From the NCBI GenBank assembly GCA_918026815.1, contig CAKJVC010000172.1:62001-126000 (forward strand): a DNA stretch of 64,000 bases. The letters are read 5' to 3'. A program made the position numbers and the translations under genes. Positions 24,147 to 36,756 of the stretch are shown piece after piece; within the stretch, counting starts at the first letter, position 1; every line of letters begins with the position of its first letter. The stretch is from Chalara sp. BL73. Lineage: Eukaryota > Ascomycota > Leotiomycetes > Helotiales. Below the pieces are notes generated by a model. The model ran no database searches. It saw only the letters and a program-made list of their open reading frames with translations, and was not told where the DNA came from.

Positions 24147-25979
24147 CTACCCAAACAGCTGCGCTTCCTGCCGCAATTTATCCACCTCTCGATGAACAAC
24201 CTGACCAGCCTCTGCTCTGCCCCAAGTAACAGACCCATTAACCTCCTCCTCGGCCCCATTCTCGCCCACTCTCAGGCAACTGACATCAAACTTCTTCCCC
24301 ACCGGATCAATACTAATATTAGCACCCCTCAACCTCCACCTCTCCTCGATGAACCCCTCACTAAGCCTATCCGAGCACCCTACAAGACCAAGCGGCAGCC
24401 CCTCCTCCTCGGTCTTGATAATCCATTCGCCGATGGCCGCCATGCTCTCTCCCTCGAGCACCGGCTCGCTGCCAGCCAGCTTAAGCACCCTTACCGCCCT
24501 CCTTCTGATCTTCTCATCACGGCACTTCTGCGCCACGTAGAACAGCGGCTGGATGAACGGCACATCCGCCGTGAAGAAGTACCACTTCTTCTGGCGCTCT
24601 GGCTGCATAGCGACGACCTTTTCGCCGAGGGACGTGATGGTGTCGAAAACGGTGAGGTACGAATCAAACGCTGTTTGCACAGAGGTGAAGGCCGTGCTGA
24701 GCCAGAGAAAGCAGTGCCAGTATAGTATCATGAGGGTGTGGTGGGCGATCTGGCGACGGGTATCTAGGGGGTTGATACGCGGGATAAGGTCGTTGAAAGC
24801 GTCGAGCCAGCTTTGCAGTCTTGCTTTCAGCTCAGCCCATCGCTTTACCACGGTTTTGGGGATGTCATCCGGGGATGCATATGAGATAGGTAAGTTGAGC
24901 TGCGGCCGCGGATCATACTGCAGATGCCGGCGTATCAAGCGCAGAATGTTGGGCACAATGGCCTCGATATTGCGTTTTGCATGCGTCATGCTGTCAAATG
25001 CATGAGGGACATCCGGGGAGAGCAATGCCTGAGTTTCGTAGAGGGCTGATGTGGTGCTACCAAGGGTATCCATGCGATTGAATGAGTACGCCGTCTCTTC
25101 CAGAGTGCTTGGGATTTTCTTTTTCGTCCCGTACTCTTGCAGCGCCGTCTTGATAAGCATAAAACCATTCTGGAGATGCCAGTACGCGCCGGCAACATTG
25201 CCCGACAAGCTCTCAAAGGAGACGAAAAGGTGGCTGGCCAGCAGGGAGATATCCCAAGCCAAAATCGACCCCTGACCATTCGCATCATCAAGAACTTTTT
25301 GCAAGACCTTGACAGATTGCGCATAATGTTGTAAACCATTATTGTAAAGCTCCTTGCGTCGGTCACTCGCCATGCCGCGGGAGATATGGTGCATCATGGC
25401 CATACCGAGGACGATGTGCCGAATACATGGCTCGGCTTGCACGGACTGAAAGAGCTGTGCGGAATCAACGCACGAGGACTCGAAGGGGGAAGCAAACTGG
25501 TCGAAAAAGAAGGCGCCAGCGTACTGGAGATAATTACCGTCCTCTGTGTCTACTTGAAAAGGTTGAGGTGGTGGCCGAGCGGGTCGGGGTGCAAGATGGG
25601 TAGTTGATACGATGGAAGGGAAGTCACATATCCAACCGGAAGTGCTGCAATTGATGCAGGCTGGATGTGTTTCGTCGCATTTGATATGCCTTTTTCTATA
25701 AACTAATCAGGACGATCAAAGCCGAATGTAGTTGGCATATGGGACTGACTTGCAGGTCTTGCAACCGCTCCTGGACGTTGTGGTGCGTTCCCTAGTCTGT
25801 TTGTGCCTGAACCGTATGACTTTTTTCACGGGTGTCGATTTTGGTCTTGGTGTAGACAGCGTACTTGACCTGGTCGTCCTAATATCCTGGCTTAGATTAC
25901 TAGTGATCTTTGGAATAAGCGGTCGTAAAGGATGACTGGGAAGGTCCATGTCAGACGGCTCACGAAATTCCAAGCCCAC
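24147..25979 (-). CDS. Zn2Cys6 transcription factor
   Basis: Zinc-cluster regulator of 592 aa from two exons (25979-25750 and 25695-24147) with a 54-nt intron inside the zinc-cluster coding region, a common intron position in this family. Joined in phase, the cluster reads C-x2-C-x6-C-x6-C-x2-C-x6-C with K-K-R-H-I-K-C. It is preceded by a basic Ser/Thr-rich N-terminus and followed by P-R-P-A-R-P-P-P-Q-P and a long alpha-helical Fungal_trans_2-type region with no membrane segments. An internal ATG (M-D-L-P-S-H, ten codons on) is an alternative start. Tail-to-tail with the P450, so it may control it, but no target sites were identified. Confidence 0.85.
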
Positions 25980-27052
25980 AAGGCGATGGGAGTTGCAGAG
26001 GGGAGGTCACATTTAGAATTAGGTGACGTGGAAGCACTTGTATATACCCTCCTACGGTAGATGCCGCGTGGAGAATCATTTTATCAAGAAAAAGTATGCA
26101 TGCCAAGAAGAATATCCATTGGCCAACTTCTAAGCGGTTCCCGGCAGCCTGATGTTACAGCTCAGCCCTACCATAGGGCTTGGACAGTTTGTTGGTTTAT
26201 TCAATTAAGGTTGCATTTTTCATGTATTCTGTATTTATGGCTGCCCGAATCATAAAATGGAAGCCTTACTTATGCGCTTAAGAGATGTCGTCTCACCACA
26301 TATACAATCTCTTCTAGACATTGTGGTCTCATCTATGCGGGCGGGCCTTTAATGTTGTGGGGAAGAACACCAAATGAGAAGAGCATTCTGCTGCATTGTG
26401 GATACCAGGTCATACAAAAAGATATGATTCTGGCTGACTCCAATATAGGAGGAAAGGCTCACAAATCCGAAATGCGTAATAAAAAGGAGACCTGGCCCCG
26501 TCCGACTCCAATGGGCATTTCCAAACCAAAGACGAGAAATATAGGAAATGAACCGCGACTGCACTTTAGAGAGTTCAAGAATGATAAATTATGATTGGAG
26601 GTAGAATCAGAATGTATGGGATAATATCGGCATTTGTATCGCTATCTATCTGTCTGTATTTGAGCCTTAAAACGGATCCATCCCACAAAAGCAGATGCCC
26701 TGCCCAGCAAGGGGTTCCCTCCATTCATCCACCATTTCTGCGAATCCCTGAACGCCAAAGAATGCATATGCCAATGTTGTATACCCTCGCACTGGAGTCG
26801 GCGCTGGTCGAGTAAGACAAAGGAAAATGGAATTTAAGTATTCATATCCTCAAGTCTAGCAAAGAGAATATATATGCATTAAAAATCGTAAGCATCTCGA
26901 AATGCGATGGTTTTGTATGCATTGACGGAAGGAAATATAAATGAGGAGTCGTGTAACCATTGTGTTGCCATATTAATACATCGGCAGAAGCGATAGTGTC
27001 AAAGGTAATTCCTTATATCTGCAAGATATCATTGTTCCGCCACTCGCCGTAA
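25980..27052. other. Intergenic
   Basis: Upstream region of the regulator and 3' flank of the BAR gene. Short ORFs here lack coding character. Confidence 0.5.
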
Positions 27053-28543
27053 TCAGTAGCGGTTCACGCTGGTAGAACTAATCTCTGCTCGCTTCATTGG
27101 TGGAGGTGGAGGTGGCTTTTTCGATCTGCTGGGTGGTGGAGGCGGCGGTTGCTTTCTTCCGTTGGTGTTCAAATTTTCCCTCGCGGCGCTACCGTGACTT
27201 GTAGCAGGACTGACGCTTCTTGCACCGTACGACCGATCTGGACTCGCACTGTTTAGCGTTGAGTCGTCCGACGGGTCACCAAACACATCATTGCCACTAG
27301 TATTTATGCGTTGTGTTGGTCGAAGTTGTGCCCGAAGAGTTCCAGCATCGCCGATGTTGGAGTTCTGGCGGCTGATCGGCGACTCGCGGTAGATGGAGGT
27401 TGGACCTTGGAACGTGGAGGAACGACTCATGCTCGGGCGTTGAGCCTGTGGAGACTCGACCGCGTAGTCGTCGTTGGTATTCAGACGTTCGAGACGGGTG
27501 CTTAGATGAGTTGATGGGACTCGGCTTCCCGACCGGATGGATGGCCGGACTGGCTCGGGCTCTGCGGGCTCGTCGTTGTATCTTTCATGGTAGGAATGAG
27601 CAGTATTTGCCCGCGGCCTAGCAGCGGGACGCCTCTGGTTACGACCCGGAGATGAAGATGTGTTGCTAGAACTATTAGCTTATTTTCATCAGATCGACAT
27701 GTGTACCTACCCAGCAGGCCAATCTCTCTTTAAACGGAGGAGTTCATCGCGGCATCTATCGTAGTATTCCAACTCGGCATCCAAGAAAGCCCCAAGATCC
27801 GCGACGCTTTCTGCCTCCGCCTCCTTGATGTCCTCCATACGTCTGAGAACATCCTCGCTAGACTCTTCGTATTTGGCTTTTTGTGATCGAAGCTCTTCTT
27901 CTGTTCTGAAATCCTCCTTTTTGGCTTTCTGCACTTTCGAGAGGGAAGCATCATAGGCAAGCCTGCGGTTTTCGAGCTTCTTTCGTGCAGCCTAGATGCG
28001 TTAGCACAGCTTGGAGATACTGCTGTCCTAATAGACATACCTGATACTCCTTCATCATAGCCAAGGAGCGCTCTAGCGACTCAAGCCATCCATTTGTAGC
28101 ATTCGCGACATAAGTCTCCTGCAGTCGTGCGATACGATCATTCGCTCTTCCCATGCCTGTAATAGTCAGTATAATTCGTCCCACCCACACCAATATACGT
28201 ACTGATCAGGCAATTGCCAAACTCGGAGTCAGGCTCAAAGTCCTCGCCATGATGCATCATGGTATGACCCAAATATGCCACTGGCAGGACCTTCTCCCTC
28301 TCCTCTATCTCGTTGCGTTTCGAGAGGGACTTGACGTAGACGGTCATGGACTTGTGCAACTTCTCCATTCCTAGAAAAAGTTAGAAACAGTGGTGGTATG
28401 TATATAGAAGACGTACCATCGTGCCTGAGCGACATCTCCGTCTCCAGTGCCTTGAACTCGTCGGACACATTGGTCTTGGACTCCGCGCCCATCTTCTCTC
28501 CGGCCCATTGCTTCACTCGATCAAGCTTCTTGTTGATATTCAT
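27053..28543 (-). CDS. N-BAR (endophilin-like) domain protein
   Basis: Membrane-curvature protein of the BAR superfamily, likely at endocytic or endosomal membranes with actin-linked partners. Start at 28543 (M-N-I-N-K-K-L-D-R-V-K-Q-W-A), an amphipathic N-terminus. The BAR region spans roughly residues 1-240 across several exons and includes F-K-A-L-E-T-E-M-S-L-R-H-D, M-E-K-L-H-K-S-M, H-G-E-D-F-E-P-D-S-E-F-G-N-C-L, a W-L-E-S-L-E-R-S-L helix and the coiled block K-V-Q-K-A-K-K-E-D. Introns lie near 28375-28420, 28155-28205, 27990-28040 and 27665-27710. The C-terminal half is low complexity, Ser/Pro-rich, with two polyproline runs (six or seven P), likely SH3 ligands. No SH3 domain of its own is visible. 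Confidence 0.85.
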
Positions 28544-30680
28544 TTTTGCGATTGATTGCGTGCGGGGAAAATATGATTGACGTAGGGTATTTGAACGATA
28601 ATCTGCCTCCTGAAGGAAGGAAGTGGATTTATGTAGCTCCTTTGCCGGATTGGCCGGGGGGGTGAATGCGTTGTTGATTTTATAATGTTCGTCGTCAAAG
28701 GGCAACGCAACCACGATCTACTGGTGGTGCCGAACCCCTGTCCCAATACCAAGGATCGCAATTTGTTGATTTTACCCAAGAGATTGGCGATTGCTGGAGC
28801 AATTAAGCCGGTGAATTGAGTGAGACAGCGATGCGGGTTGTGGGATATTTGGGATTAAATGCAGAAGCAATGCTGAAGAAAAACGAGCGAGGTGTTCCCC
28901 TAGAAGGAATGCGGATTCGGCGGAATTTCGAGAGAGCACACGAGGTTGTCGGAAGGATTTGTAATGGATTTTGAGAGAGTGTGAGAGAGAAAAGGGGGGG
29001 CACAATCAGAAGAGAGGGTGAATGTGGGAAGATGACACAGCGAGTACTGTAGGAGGTGGTAACAGGTATTTGGGATTGAGTATGTGTGTGTGTAAGAGAG
29101 GAGAGATGGTAACTTCCGGATCGGATGGGGGGAAGGCTGATGCTGATGCTGATGCTGTTGCTGGTGGATGATGTGTAATAATAACGTTACAGATAATTCA
29201 TGCAAAAGTCGAGAGAAGAAAATCGAGAAATTATCAAACGATCATACCGGATGGTGGAATTATATATCTTTCATCTTTATTTGTCTTTCAATTCTGTTCC
29301 TGTTCCTGTACCTGGCCCGTTCCTGTGGCTGTGAATGGACGCATCTCCCAAGCCAAGAGCCCGCCACCAGATAAACGTTCGTGTGTACGACCACGAGTAC
29401 GACAGGAGGTCGTTGTCCCTGGTTGGAACTCTTCTGCTTGTTCTTCTTTTGGTATACCTCCTCTCCTCAAACACGCGCTCGCTCGCTGTTCGTTGGACCA
29501 GAGGCGACAAATAAGAGGCTGACTCTATGCCAGAGGAATGTGCGCCAATTGATGCATACACATCTACTTTATTATATGACTTTATCCCATGGATGCGTGC
29601 ATTCCTCAGATATCATCCAACAGACTTTTTGGTGGGAGGTTTTCCCCCCCTCTAATCAAATATACCTTGGGCTATCCGATGATCCATTCATTGAAAATAA
29701 CAAAATAGTTAAGATAATAACAGCAATAATTTTAAAAATAAGAATGGCTCTGAAGCGTCGTACTGGTATTGTAGCGTATGCAAGGTCCGTCGCAGGGGGC
29801 CCGACAACCCGACAGCTTTTAAGGTTACCACCCACTACAACGTAGGCGCAGCATCATCTTTTTTGGGGATCACTCCATGGCCACTCAATTCCCAAGTCAC
29901 GGCAAAATCCCAGACCTTTTTCCGCCCCCTTCCCTTCTCTTTACCTCTTTCCTACCCCAACACAGCGCTTGATGAAGGTTTTTGCCACAGATCCTCACAG
30001 AACCAGTCCTCTCTCTCTCCACGTTTCTTGGTTGCTAGACGATATTCATTTGATTCGCGATGATCAGGCCCGGATATTCCCAACCATGAAACGGACTATA
30101 TATAGAATTTCGCTTTGTTTCGAAAGAATCAATTGAGTTTGGGTCGAGAAGAGAGGGTGGAGTCCGGTGGTTTTCCCCTTTTTCTGGCGTGAACCACCAT
30201 CCAGCCGCCCCGTCGTGACGCCGATGCTGTCGAAGCCGCTGGCGTGACCTCCCATCACCCCACCACGTAATGCTTGATCGGTGGCCAGAACCCGTGCAAT
30301 GATGTGGATTGGAAACTAAAAAAAAAAATATTAAAAAAAAGAAAGAAAGGAAAAAGAGGTGATTGCAGGAATGAGTGTGCAACAATTTTTGAAATAGAAA
30401 ATACGCGAGAGTTGCATTATTATCCATTTCAGAACCGGAATGCCCGGAGCAGAAGCGCTCCTGGCTGAATGTATGAAAAGTTTACTGGAAGTAAATCGTA
30501 CAGGAATCTGAAGTAATTCTCCCCTTGTGACCATTTAAAGTGACCAGTTCATTTGAAACATTGGAATAGAAAGCTTATTATACTTGGCAACCAAAAAGCA
30601 TCCTCCCAAATCGTTGGAGAACGCCAAAGGGGGCTCAGATTCAAAAAGAGAATCTGTTAAAAAAAGATTCAAGGAAACCT
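28544..30680. other. Long intergenic region upstream of BAR gene
   Basis: Over 2 kb without a supported gene. The part near 28.6-29.2 kb is probably long 5' UTR and promoter of the BAR gene, with pyrimidine-rich tracts and a GCTGAT hexamer repeat at 29136-29158. The rest is AT-rich. Confidence 0.5.
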
Positions 30681-30786
30681 GTCCTCGGTGAGACTCGAAC
30701 TCACGACCTTTGGATAGCCCCAGGGTTTATCCGGATCATATTGAAGAATATGAGACCAACGCTCTAACCAACTGAGCCACGAAGAC
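30681..30786 (-). tRNA. tRNA-Met (CAT), intron-containing
   Basis: On the minus strand the transcript starts GTCTTCG and ends CGAGGAC, a 7-bp acceptor stem with one G-U. The D-arm GCTC...GAGC and the T-arm GTGAG-TTCGAGT-CTCAC are intact. The anticodon loop reads CTCATA before an intron of about 33 nt placed one base 3' of the anticodon. The intron pairs with the anticodon (CATATT against AATATG), as expected for a pre-tRNA. One T-T mismatch closes the anticodon stem. Confidence 0.9.
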
Positions 30787-31108
30787 TGAAAATGTTTTGT
30801 TGCGGATCCGGTTATGTCAATTCATGACTGTTGCACATGCAGCCAAGTCCCCTCTTGAGACATCCGTTCACATGATGTCATCATGCGATGGCTCATCTTG
30901 CCTTTCCTTTCACTACCACAAGAACTCATTTCGATTAACTAGTGTTATAATTGTTCTCTTATGAGGATTATCGTCTCCAAATCAACTATTGAAGCGTTTG
31001 TTCCTCAAGACTCCAAACCAGCCTTGTCAATAACGAGCATCTCCAGCTGGATTAGTGGCCGTTACCTAACATCGACATCAACAAGGCTCCCCTCCGCGCA
31101 TCGCCATC
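30787..31108. other. Short intergenic, channel promoter
   Basis: Upstream region of the CSC1-like gene; nothing specific seen. Confidence 0.5.
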
Positions 31109-33761
31109 ATGAGCGGCCACGGAGGGCATCGTAGCGATGAGTCCAAATCTGGTGCCTCCATCCTCGCAGCCTTCATTCCGACATTCACTACAGCCATCAT
31201 TTACATAGCAATTTTTGTTCTCATCCGCCAAAAGTCCCAAAAGTTCTACGCCCCGAGAACATTCCTTGGCACCATCCCCGAGAAAGATCGTACTCCCAGC
31301 TCGAGAGCCAGCGGGAAATCGTGGTTCCATGACTTCAGGAGCCTTCCTGACCACTTTGTGTTACAGCATAACTCTCTTGATGCCTTTCTCTATTTACGCT
31401 TCTTGAAATTTATCATTGCGTTGTGTTTTTTTGGAGGCTGCATCACATGGCCAATTCTAATACCAATTCACGCTACTGGCGGAGGTCGATCAAGTCAACT
31501 TGACAGGATTAGTTTTAGTAATATTGCTCGAAATGACTATCTTTGGGCTCATATCGCAGTGTCTTTCGTGCTATTTGGAGGCACCTTCTGCCTCATTGTG
31601 AGAGAACGTTTACAGCTTATTGGAGCACGCCAGGCATACCTGTTAGATGAAGCAAGAGCCAAACGATTGTCATCGAGGACGGTACTCTTTCTCCATGTAC
31701 CTCAGGGAGCCTTGGATCCTAGAAATTTGAAGGAGTATTTCGGCCAGGACGCAGAGCAATCGTGGCCGGTTGAAGATAGCGGTAACCTAGACGACCTGGT
31801 GGAGAAGCGGAGGGCGGCAGCGTTCAATTTGGAGCGCTCCCAGCTCGATCTCATCAAAGCCACCAGCAAGCACTTTCGTAGAGGCCAGCAGGTCCAGGAA
31901 GCCGCTACTTCAGCCGAAGAGGAAGCCCTCCTCCCAGGACCCAAGGCCCTTCAAAAGGTCCTCCCTCTCACTAGATCTATCCATGACAAAATCAAAAGGT
32001 CACTTGCTGCTGTGGTCGAGACATCAGAAAACATCGACAATTGTCGAACAACAAGAAATGACAATTTGTCAAGACATTCAGCAATATTCGTTAGCTTCAA
32101 AACGCAAGCTGCTGCCCATACAGCGTACGAGAAGATCTCATTTAAGCCTAATTTGCCTAACCATACACGCTTTTTGAATGTTCAGCCCAAAGAGGTTCTT
32201 TGGAAAAATCTGGCAATGTCTCCTGAAGCACGAGTGTCCAAAGCGTCACTTGCCCTGGCTTTTGCAGTTGCCTTCATAATTTTCTACTCTATCCCGTCAG
32301 GACTCATTGGTACACTCAGCAATGTCAGCTACTTGGCTGAGAAAATCGAATGGCTTAGATGGCTCGAAGACCTGCCAGATTGGGTGCTGGCTCTCCTTAC
32401 CGGCCTTGTCCCACCAGCACTCGTCAGCTGGCTTCAGTCCTACGTTCCAAAACTATTCAGGCGTAAGCATAATTTACTTCGTTTTGTCTCATGATCACTC
32501 ACTCACCTCATTGCAGATATCGCGAAGCTCAGCGGCGAGCCTACAATTCCACAAGCAGAGTTGAAGACCCAAGCATGGACATTCGCTTTCCAAATTATCC
32601 AAGTATTCCTCGTTACGACCTTCTCTTCTGGTGCTGCTGCTGTGGCGAAGAAGACTATCAACGATCCTATGGGTACACCAGCTCTTCTGGCAGAAGCACT
32701 ACCTAAAGCAAGCAATTTCTACCTGACCTACTTCACCCTTCAAGGTACAGCTAGCGCAGCTGATAATATCCTCAACTACTCTGACCTTCTCGAGTACTGG
32801 TTCTTTAGATATGTCTGGCACAAGACCCCCAGAGATCAATTTGGTGACCATGCACAGATGAAGGGTACTCCTTGGGGCTCATGGTATCCCAAATTCACGA
32901 ATCTATTCGTCATTGGTAAGTTCGCGTATAACCCGGAGATCCCCTAAGACTTGCTCATATTAAGTAGCCATTGCATACGCCTGTATTGCACCATTACTTC
33001 TCGGTTTTGCCGTCATTGGCATCTCACTCTATTACCTCGCTTACAGATATAGCCTCCTGTATGTCCGCCAAACAAAGGTCGACACACGTGGGGAAAACTA
33101 TCAACGCGCTCTTAAGCAAATGGTTACTGGCATCTACCTGGCTCAACTTGTTCTTATTGGTCTTTTCGGCGCCCGCAAAGCAGGCAAACAGGCAACAGTC
33201 ATGACTGGGCAGTTGGTCATCACAGCTATTCTAAATGCAGCAGTTGATCACAAGGTGCGACCGCTGGAACTCTATCTAGGTAGAGATAAGTGGTACACGG
33301 ATGAAGCGCCACTTATCGCACAAGAGGAAGGCATAAATCAGGACGATGAGGAACAGGTGCATATCGCCCAGCATACTCGACGGCTGGGCCTCCAACCACT
33401 TGGAAAGGACATATCGAGCTGGCTGTCCAAATTTTTAGACACGGTCATCGGCTCGTCGCGCGATCGTATCGATACATGGATGCATGAGCCGAGGTCGAGG
33501 CACTTCGATGATGCGGAGCAAGTTGAGCTCAGCAGTGACGAGCTGGAGAAAGCATACAAGAATCCAGCACTGACGGCCAAGACACCGAAACTATGGGTTC
33601 CAAAGGATAGGCTAGGCATTTCCAAACAGATTATTGAGGAAAATAAAGAAGTGGATATACAAACTACGGATGACGGTGCGGAGATTGATAACAAAGGAAG
33701 GCTACACTGGGAGAGAGAATTTGAGAAGGTACCCATTTTCTCACAGCCGAAAGTTATATGA
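31109..33761 (+). CDS. CSC1/OSCA-like (DUF221) membrane channel
   Basis: Calcium-permeable stress-gated cation channel family protein (RSN1/CSC1/OSCA), 848 aa from exons 31109-32462, 32517-32915 and 32968-33761, all joined in phase. The N-terminal RSN1_TM part holds three helices (first F-I-P-T-F-T-T-A-I-I-Y-I-A). It is followed by the cytosolic 14-3-3-like/PHM7_cyt loop with V-L-F-L-H-V-P and F-V-S-F-K-T-Q-A-A-A. The RSN1_7TM core runs from W-K-N-L-A-M-S to the last helices around K-Q-M-V-T-G-I-Y-L-A-Q-L. A charged C-terminal tail follows. Length and order match the family. Likely in plasma membrane or secretory pathway. Mechanosensitivity or osmosensing is known for relatives and only inferred here. 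Confidence 0.9.
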
Positions 33762-34523
33762 TAATTTGTCAAGCGCTTGGGAGGCTATGTATGATTGTGA
33801 TTAATTTGGACTATATTATCTGCCATGTCATCTACAAGAAAGGAAATTTGGGGGAGCCCAAACGGGGAAACGAATCTAGGCACACAATATTGAATTGGCA
33901 AGGCAACATTTTAATTTTACAAGGCTTTCTGAATACGAAGTCTCACAAGAGTCCTTACCGTTCTGCAGCAATGCGTGTTAATTTTTGAGACATCCAGAAG
34001 CAGGTAACAGCTACTATGAACATGACAACGGCAGCTCTAAGCATAAAAGCAAGACCTACCCAGGCTGTACTAATTTTGAAGGCTACGGGTTGCCAGTCAC
34101 GCACATCAAGATCCGAAATCAGACATGGCTTGGGCACGTGGAATATGGGCACCTTGCTTTAGTAAGCCATCAATATTTGAAGGATTTCCACTTCTTGCGC
34201 TTAGCACGCATTTGTGAATGGTGTTCCTGGGCCTGCGTGGCAAGGATGAGACGGTTATGCTTTTTTATGTTGGAGATTAGGAAAGCCGTAGCCAGCCTTA
34301 CAGCGTACATAACAACCTTTTCGAAATGCGCTTGGGGACGCTCTAATATAGCTCTGGTCTTGAAATTCAGCCGGCGGTGGTAGCCTTATATAGAATGTGC
34401 GTATTATGTAAGAATCCTTCAAGATATACAGTCACTACCCGAAGCAAGATCTATTTTCGGAGCCTCTCCCCTTATTAACATCCTCCCCCTTCAGCACGTC
34501 ATGAACCGGAGGGGCTAAAAGCG
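33762..34523. other. Convergent intergenic
   Basis: 3' flanks of the channel and of the unknown membrane protein. No further gene seen. Confidence 0.5.
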
Positions 34524-36053
34524 TCAGATCTCCCACGCCACCCCGGAAATCATCCAAGAAACAAGCTGCACCAATGCGAAATACGCGCCCGCTTGCCCAA
34601 CGACATCCTGCCGAAAGCATAAGCATCGCGCCAATCTCGGCTCGGACTTCTCCGCGGGGTTAAATATAACTCACGGTCCAAGATAGAGCGGTCTGCTCGG
34701 TGACGATGGTAGATTCGAACCCTTGGCCGTTCAACAACAGCACGCCGCGGCACGGAGTGTACGCCGTCTGGGGCCCGGCCACGTCGCAGACGAGATTCAT
34801 GTACGGGGTAGTCGAGATCACGATATCTGGGTGCGTCGGCCTGATTTCGCAAACTATGTATGCAATCAAAGGCTCTTGTTTACTGTATACATAGCGCGCC
34901 TTGCCATCGCGGGATTTGAAGTAGTGGTTGTTCAGGAGCACCGTTGATGTCCCGTGGGCGTTGAACAGCTGCATGTTGGAGTAAGCGTTCGCGTAGGCTT
35001 CTCCGGCAGATAAAGCCGGATCGTAAACGAACATCCACAGGTTCGGGCTGCCGAGCTGGGGGTCGGCTTGAGATGTGTTGTCTGCGTTTCTGTCGTTAGT
35101 TTCCCCCTTGCGATCTAAATTTCTCCCTCGATCATCGCGGCTTATGAACCTCGTCAGCCTGCAACACTTACAGTTGAACCTAAATTTCAGTGTCATTACG
35201 TTCGCTCGTGTGATGAGGTTCTCCTTGGGAATAAGAGACAAGCTTTTCTTCCCATCGCCATCACCGTCGCCACCGTTATCTAGGAAGTTGGGAAGGAGGC
35301 GAGGTACCCAGCTGTCATCACACTTGCACGAGGCGGTGTTGAGCACGTCTTCTTTACTCAGAGAACTGCACATTGGGGCATTGGGATCCTGTTTTCCGAT
35401 GAAGCATGTCCACGGCTGCTGATCCTGCAAGTTGGCTTGGTAGCGTGCATGGTCCTGAATGATATATAATGCCGGGAAGCGGAAGGACGGCTGCCCTGTC
35501 AAATCAGATCATGCTTAAACTGGGAAGATCTATCAATATATATGTATATCTTACGATTCTTTCTTGTCGAGTTTGCTGAATCCACAGATTTAACCCATCG
35601 TGCCAGACTAACTCGTACAGGATAGTCATTGCCACGACCGTTAAGATGAAGAGAAGGACCGTGTGGACAAGATTTCGTCGATACACCCGGGTCCCTACGG
35701 TGGTCAAAAGTTGATTTACAACGATCTAACGTTGCGGTGAGCTTACGACGCAAGAAAAAGTCGTCAGCACACAAATACACCAACACACCAAAAATGACAG
35801 AATTCGAAATCAATACCACAATGCGCATCCATGGCCTTGGATAACCGACCGCAAATCCTCCAAGAAATAAAAATGCCAGGAAGCAAATTGTCGACCAAAA
35901 GACGCGGGATGCGCATGGCGTACTATTATCGAGAGGGTCAAGATAATGAAGCGCGGAGAGATATTTCCTTCTGAGCGTCTTGCAGGTAAAGCTGATGTTT
36001 GCAGACACTTTAGATGTTGCAAACTCGAACATGTGTACCAATCTTATCGACAT
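34524..36053 (-). CDS. Unknown four-helix membrane protein with Cys-rich loop
   Basis: Not recognised. Five exons can be joined in phase from the start at 36053. Three helices lie in the first half (around V-F-W-S-T-I-C-F-L-A-F-L, M-R-I-V-V-L-I-S-N-S-V-I-F and H-T-V-L-L-F-I-L-T-V-V). A large hydrophilic region of roughly 250 aa follows, with several cysteines (W-T-C-F-I-G, P-M-C-S-S, S-C-K-C-D-D, N-L-V-C-D-V-A-G, Y-T-P-C-R-G). After S-W-T a gtgagt donor and the ttcggcag acceptor (69-nt intron) add a fourth helix, V-G-Q-A-G-A-Y-F-A-L-V-Q-L-V-S-W, and a stop at 34524. Without that splice the product would end at 34660 with no final helix. The architecture suggests a surface or vacuolar membrane protein; function unknown. 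Confidence 0.6.
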
Positions 36054-36756
36054 TTTGCTGTATTTGAATGGACAAATAGTAGATTGAAACAGTCGGAGCT
36101 TGTTGCTAAAATGTTATAGAGTCCATGATTATCTACCTCTCGTCCTCTTACTCTCCATTATCAGCATCGGGGCATTGTGTAACATTGGGCTGCGGTGAGG
36201 CAACGGGAGGCATCCAGTTTGTATATTTTACTTGACCTAATATTTCAGCTCGGGTACCAGCACTTGTTTCCGGGTATGCCACGCCGCAGAGTGAAGCGTG
36301 AGGGGTTTTTGGGAATAGACGCCAATGACGGCACAGAAAGCTAGGGCGGAACCTCCTATAATCTTGGCTCTATATAGATCGAGATTGTGACTTAATCCTG
36401 AGAAATACGCTGAATTGTTTGTTCAAACTGAGCAATGTTCTCTCCTAAGTGTATGTTGAGCATGGCATAACAAAACGTAATGTCTCAATTTGAACTAGCA
36501 GGAATGAAGCATAACATAAAGCGAGTAGAAATTGATATCAGAGAATGCATTAGATTCTCTAGTCCGTATTTATGCAACAAGCTGTTGTTGGCTTTTTTGT
36601 TCCCACAAACTTACTGAGCCAAGTAGAACCCTCCATAGCTTCCACCAGTCATATTTGTATTCATACATGCACTATTTATCTCTATACGAACCTTTTAGCC
36701 ATCCTTAACTCCGCGCTAAACCGATCAGAGAAAGCAAAGCAGAGCATTACCACCAA
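36054..36756. other. Intergenic
   Basis: Promoter side of the unknown membrane protein and 3' flank of Arp8. Nothing else seen. Confidence 0.5.

Noticed and set aside
24192..24725. Long plus-strand open frame opposite the Zn2Cys6 regulator
   Set aside because: Antisense shadow of the well-supported regulator coding region.
28900..29205. Minus-strand His/Ser/Leu-rich open frames upstream of the BAR gene
   Set aside because: They arise from pyrimidine-rich promoter/UTR sequence and a GCTGAT repeat; no conserved content.
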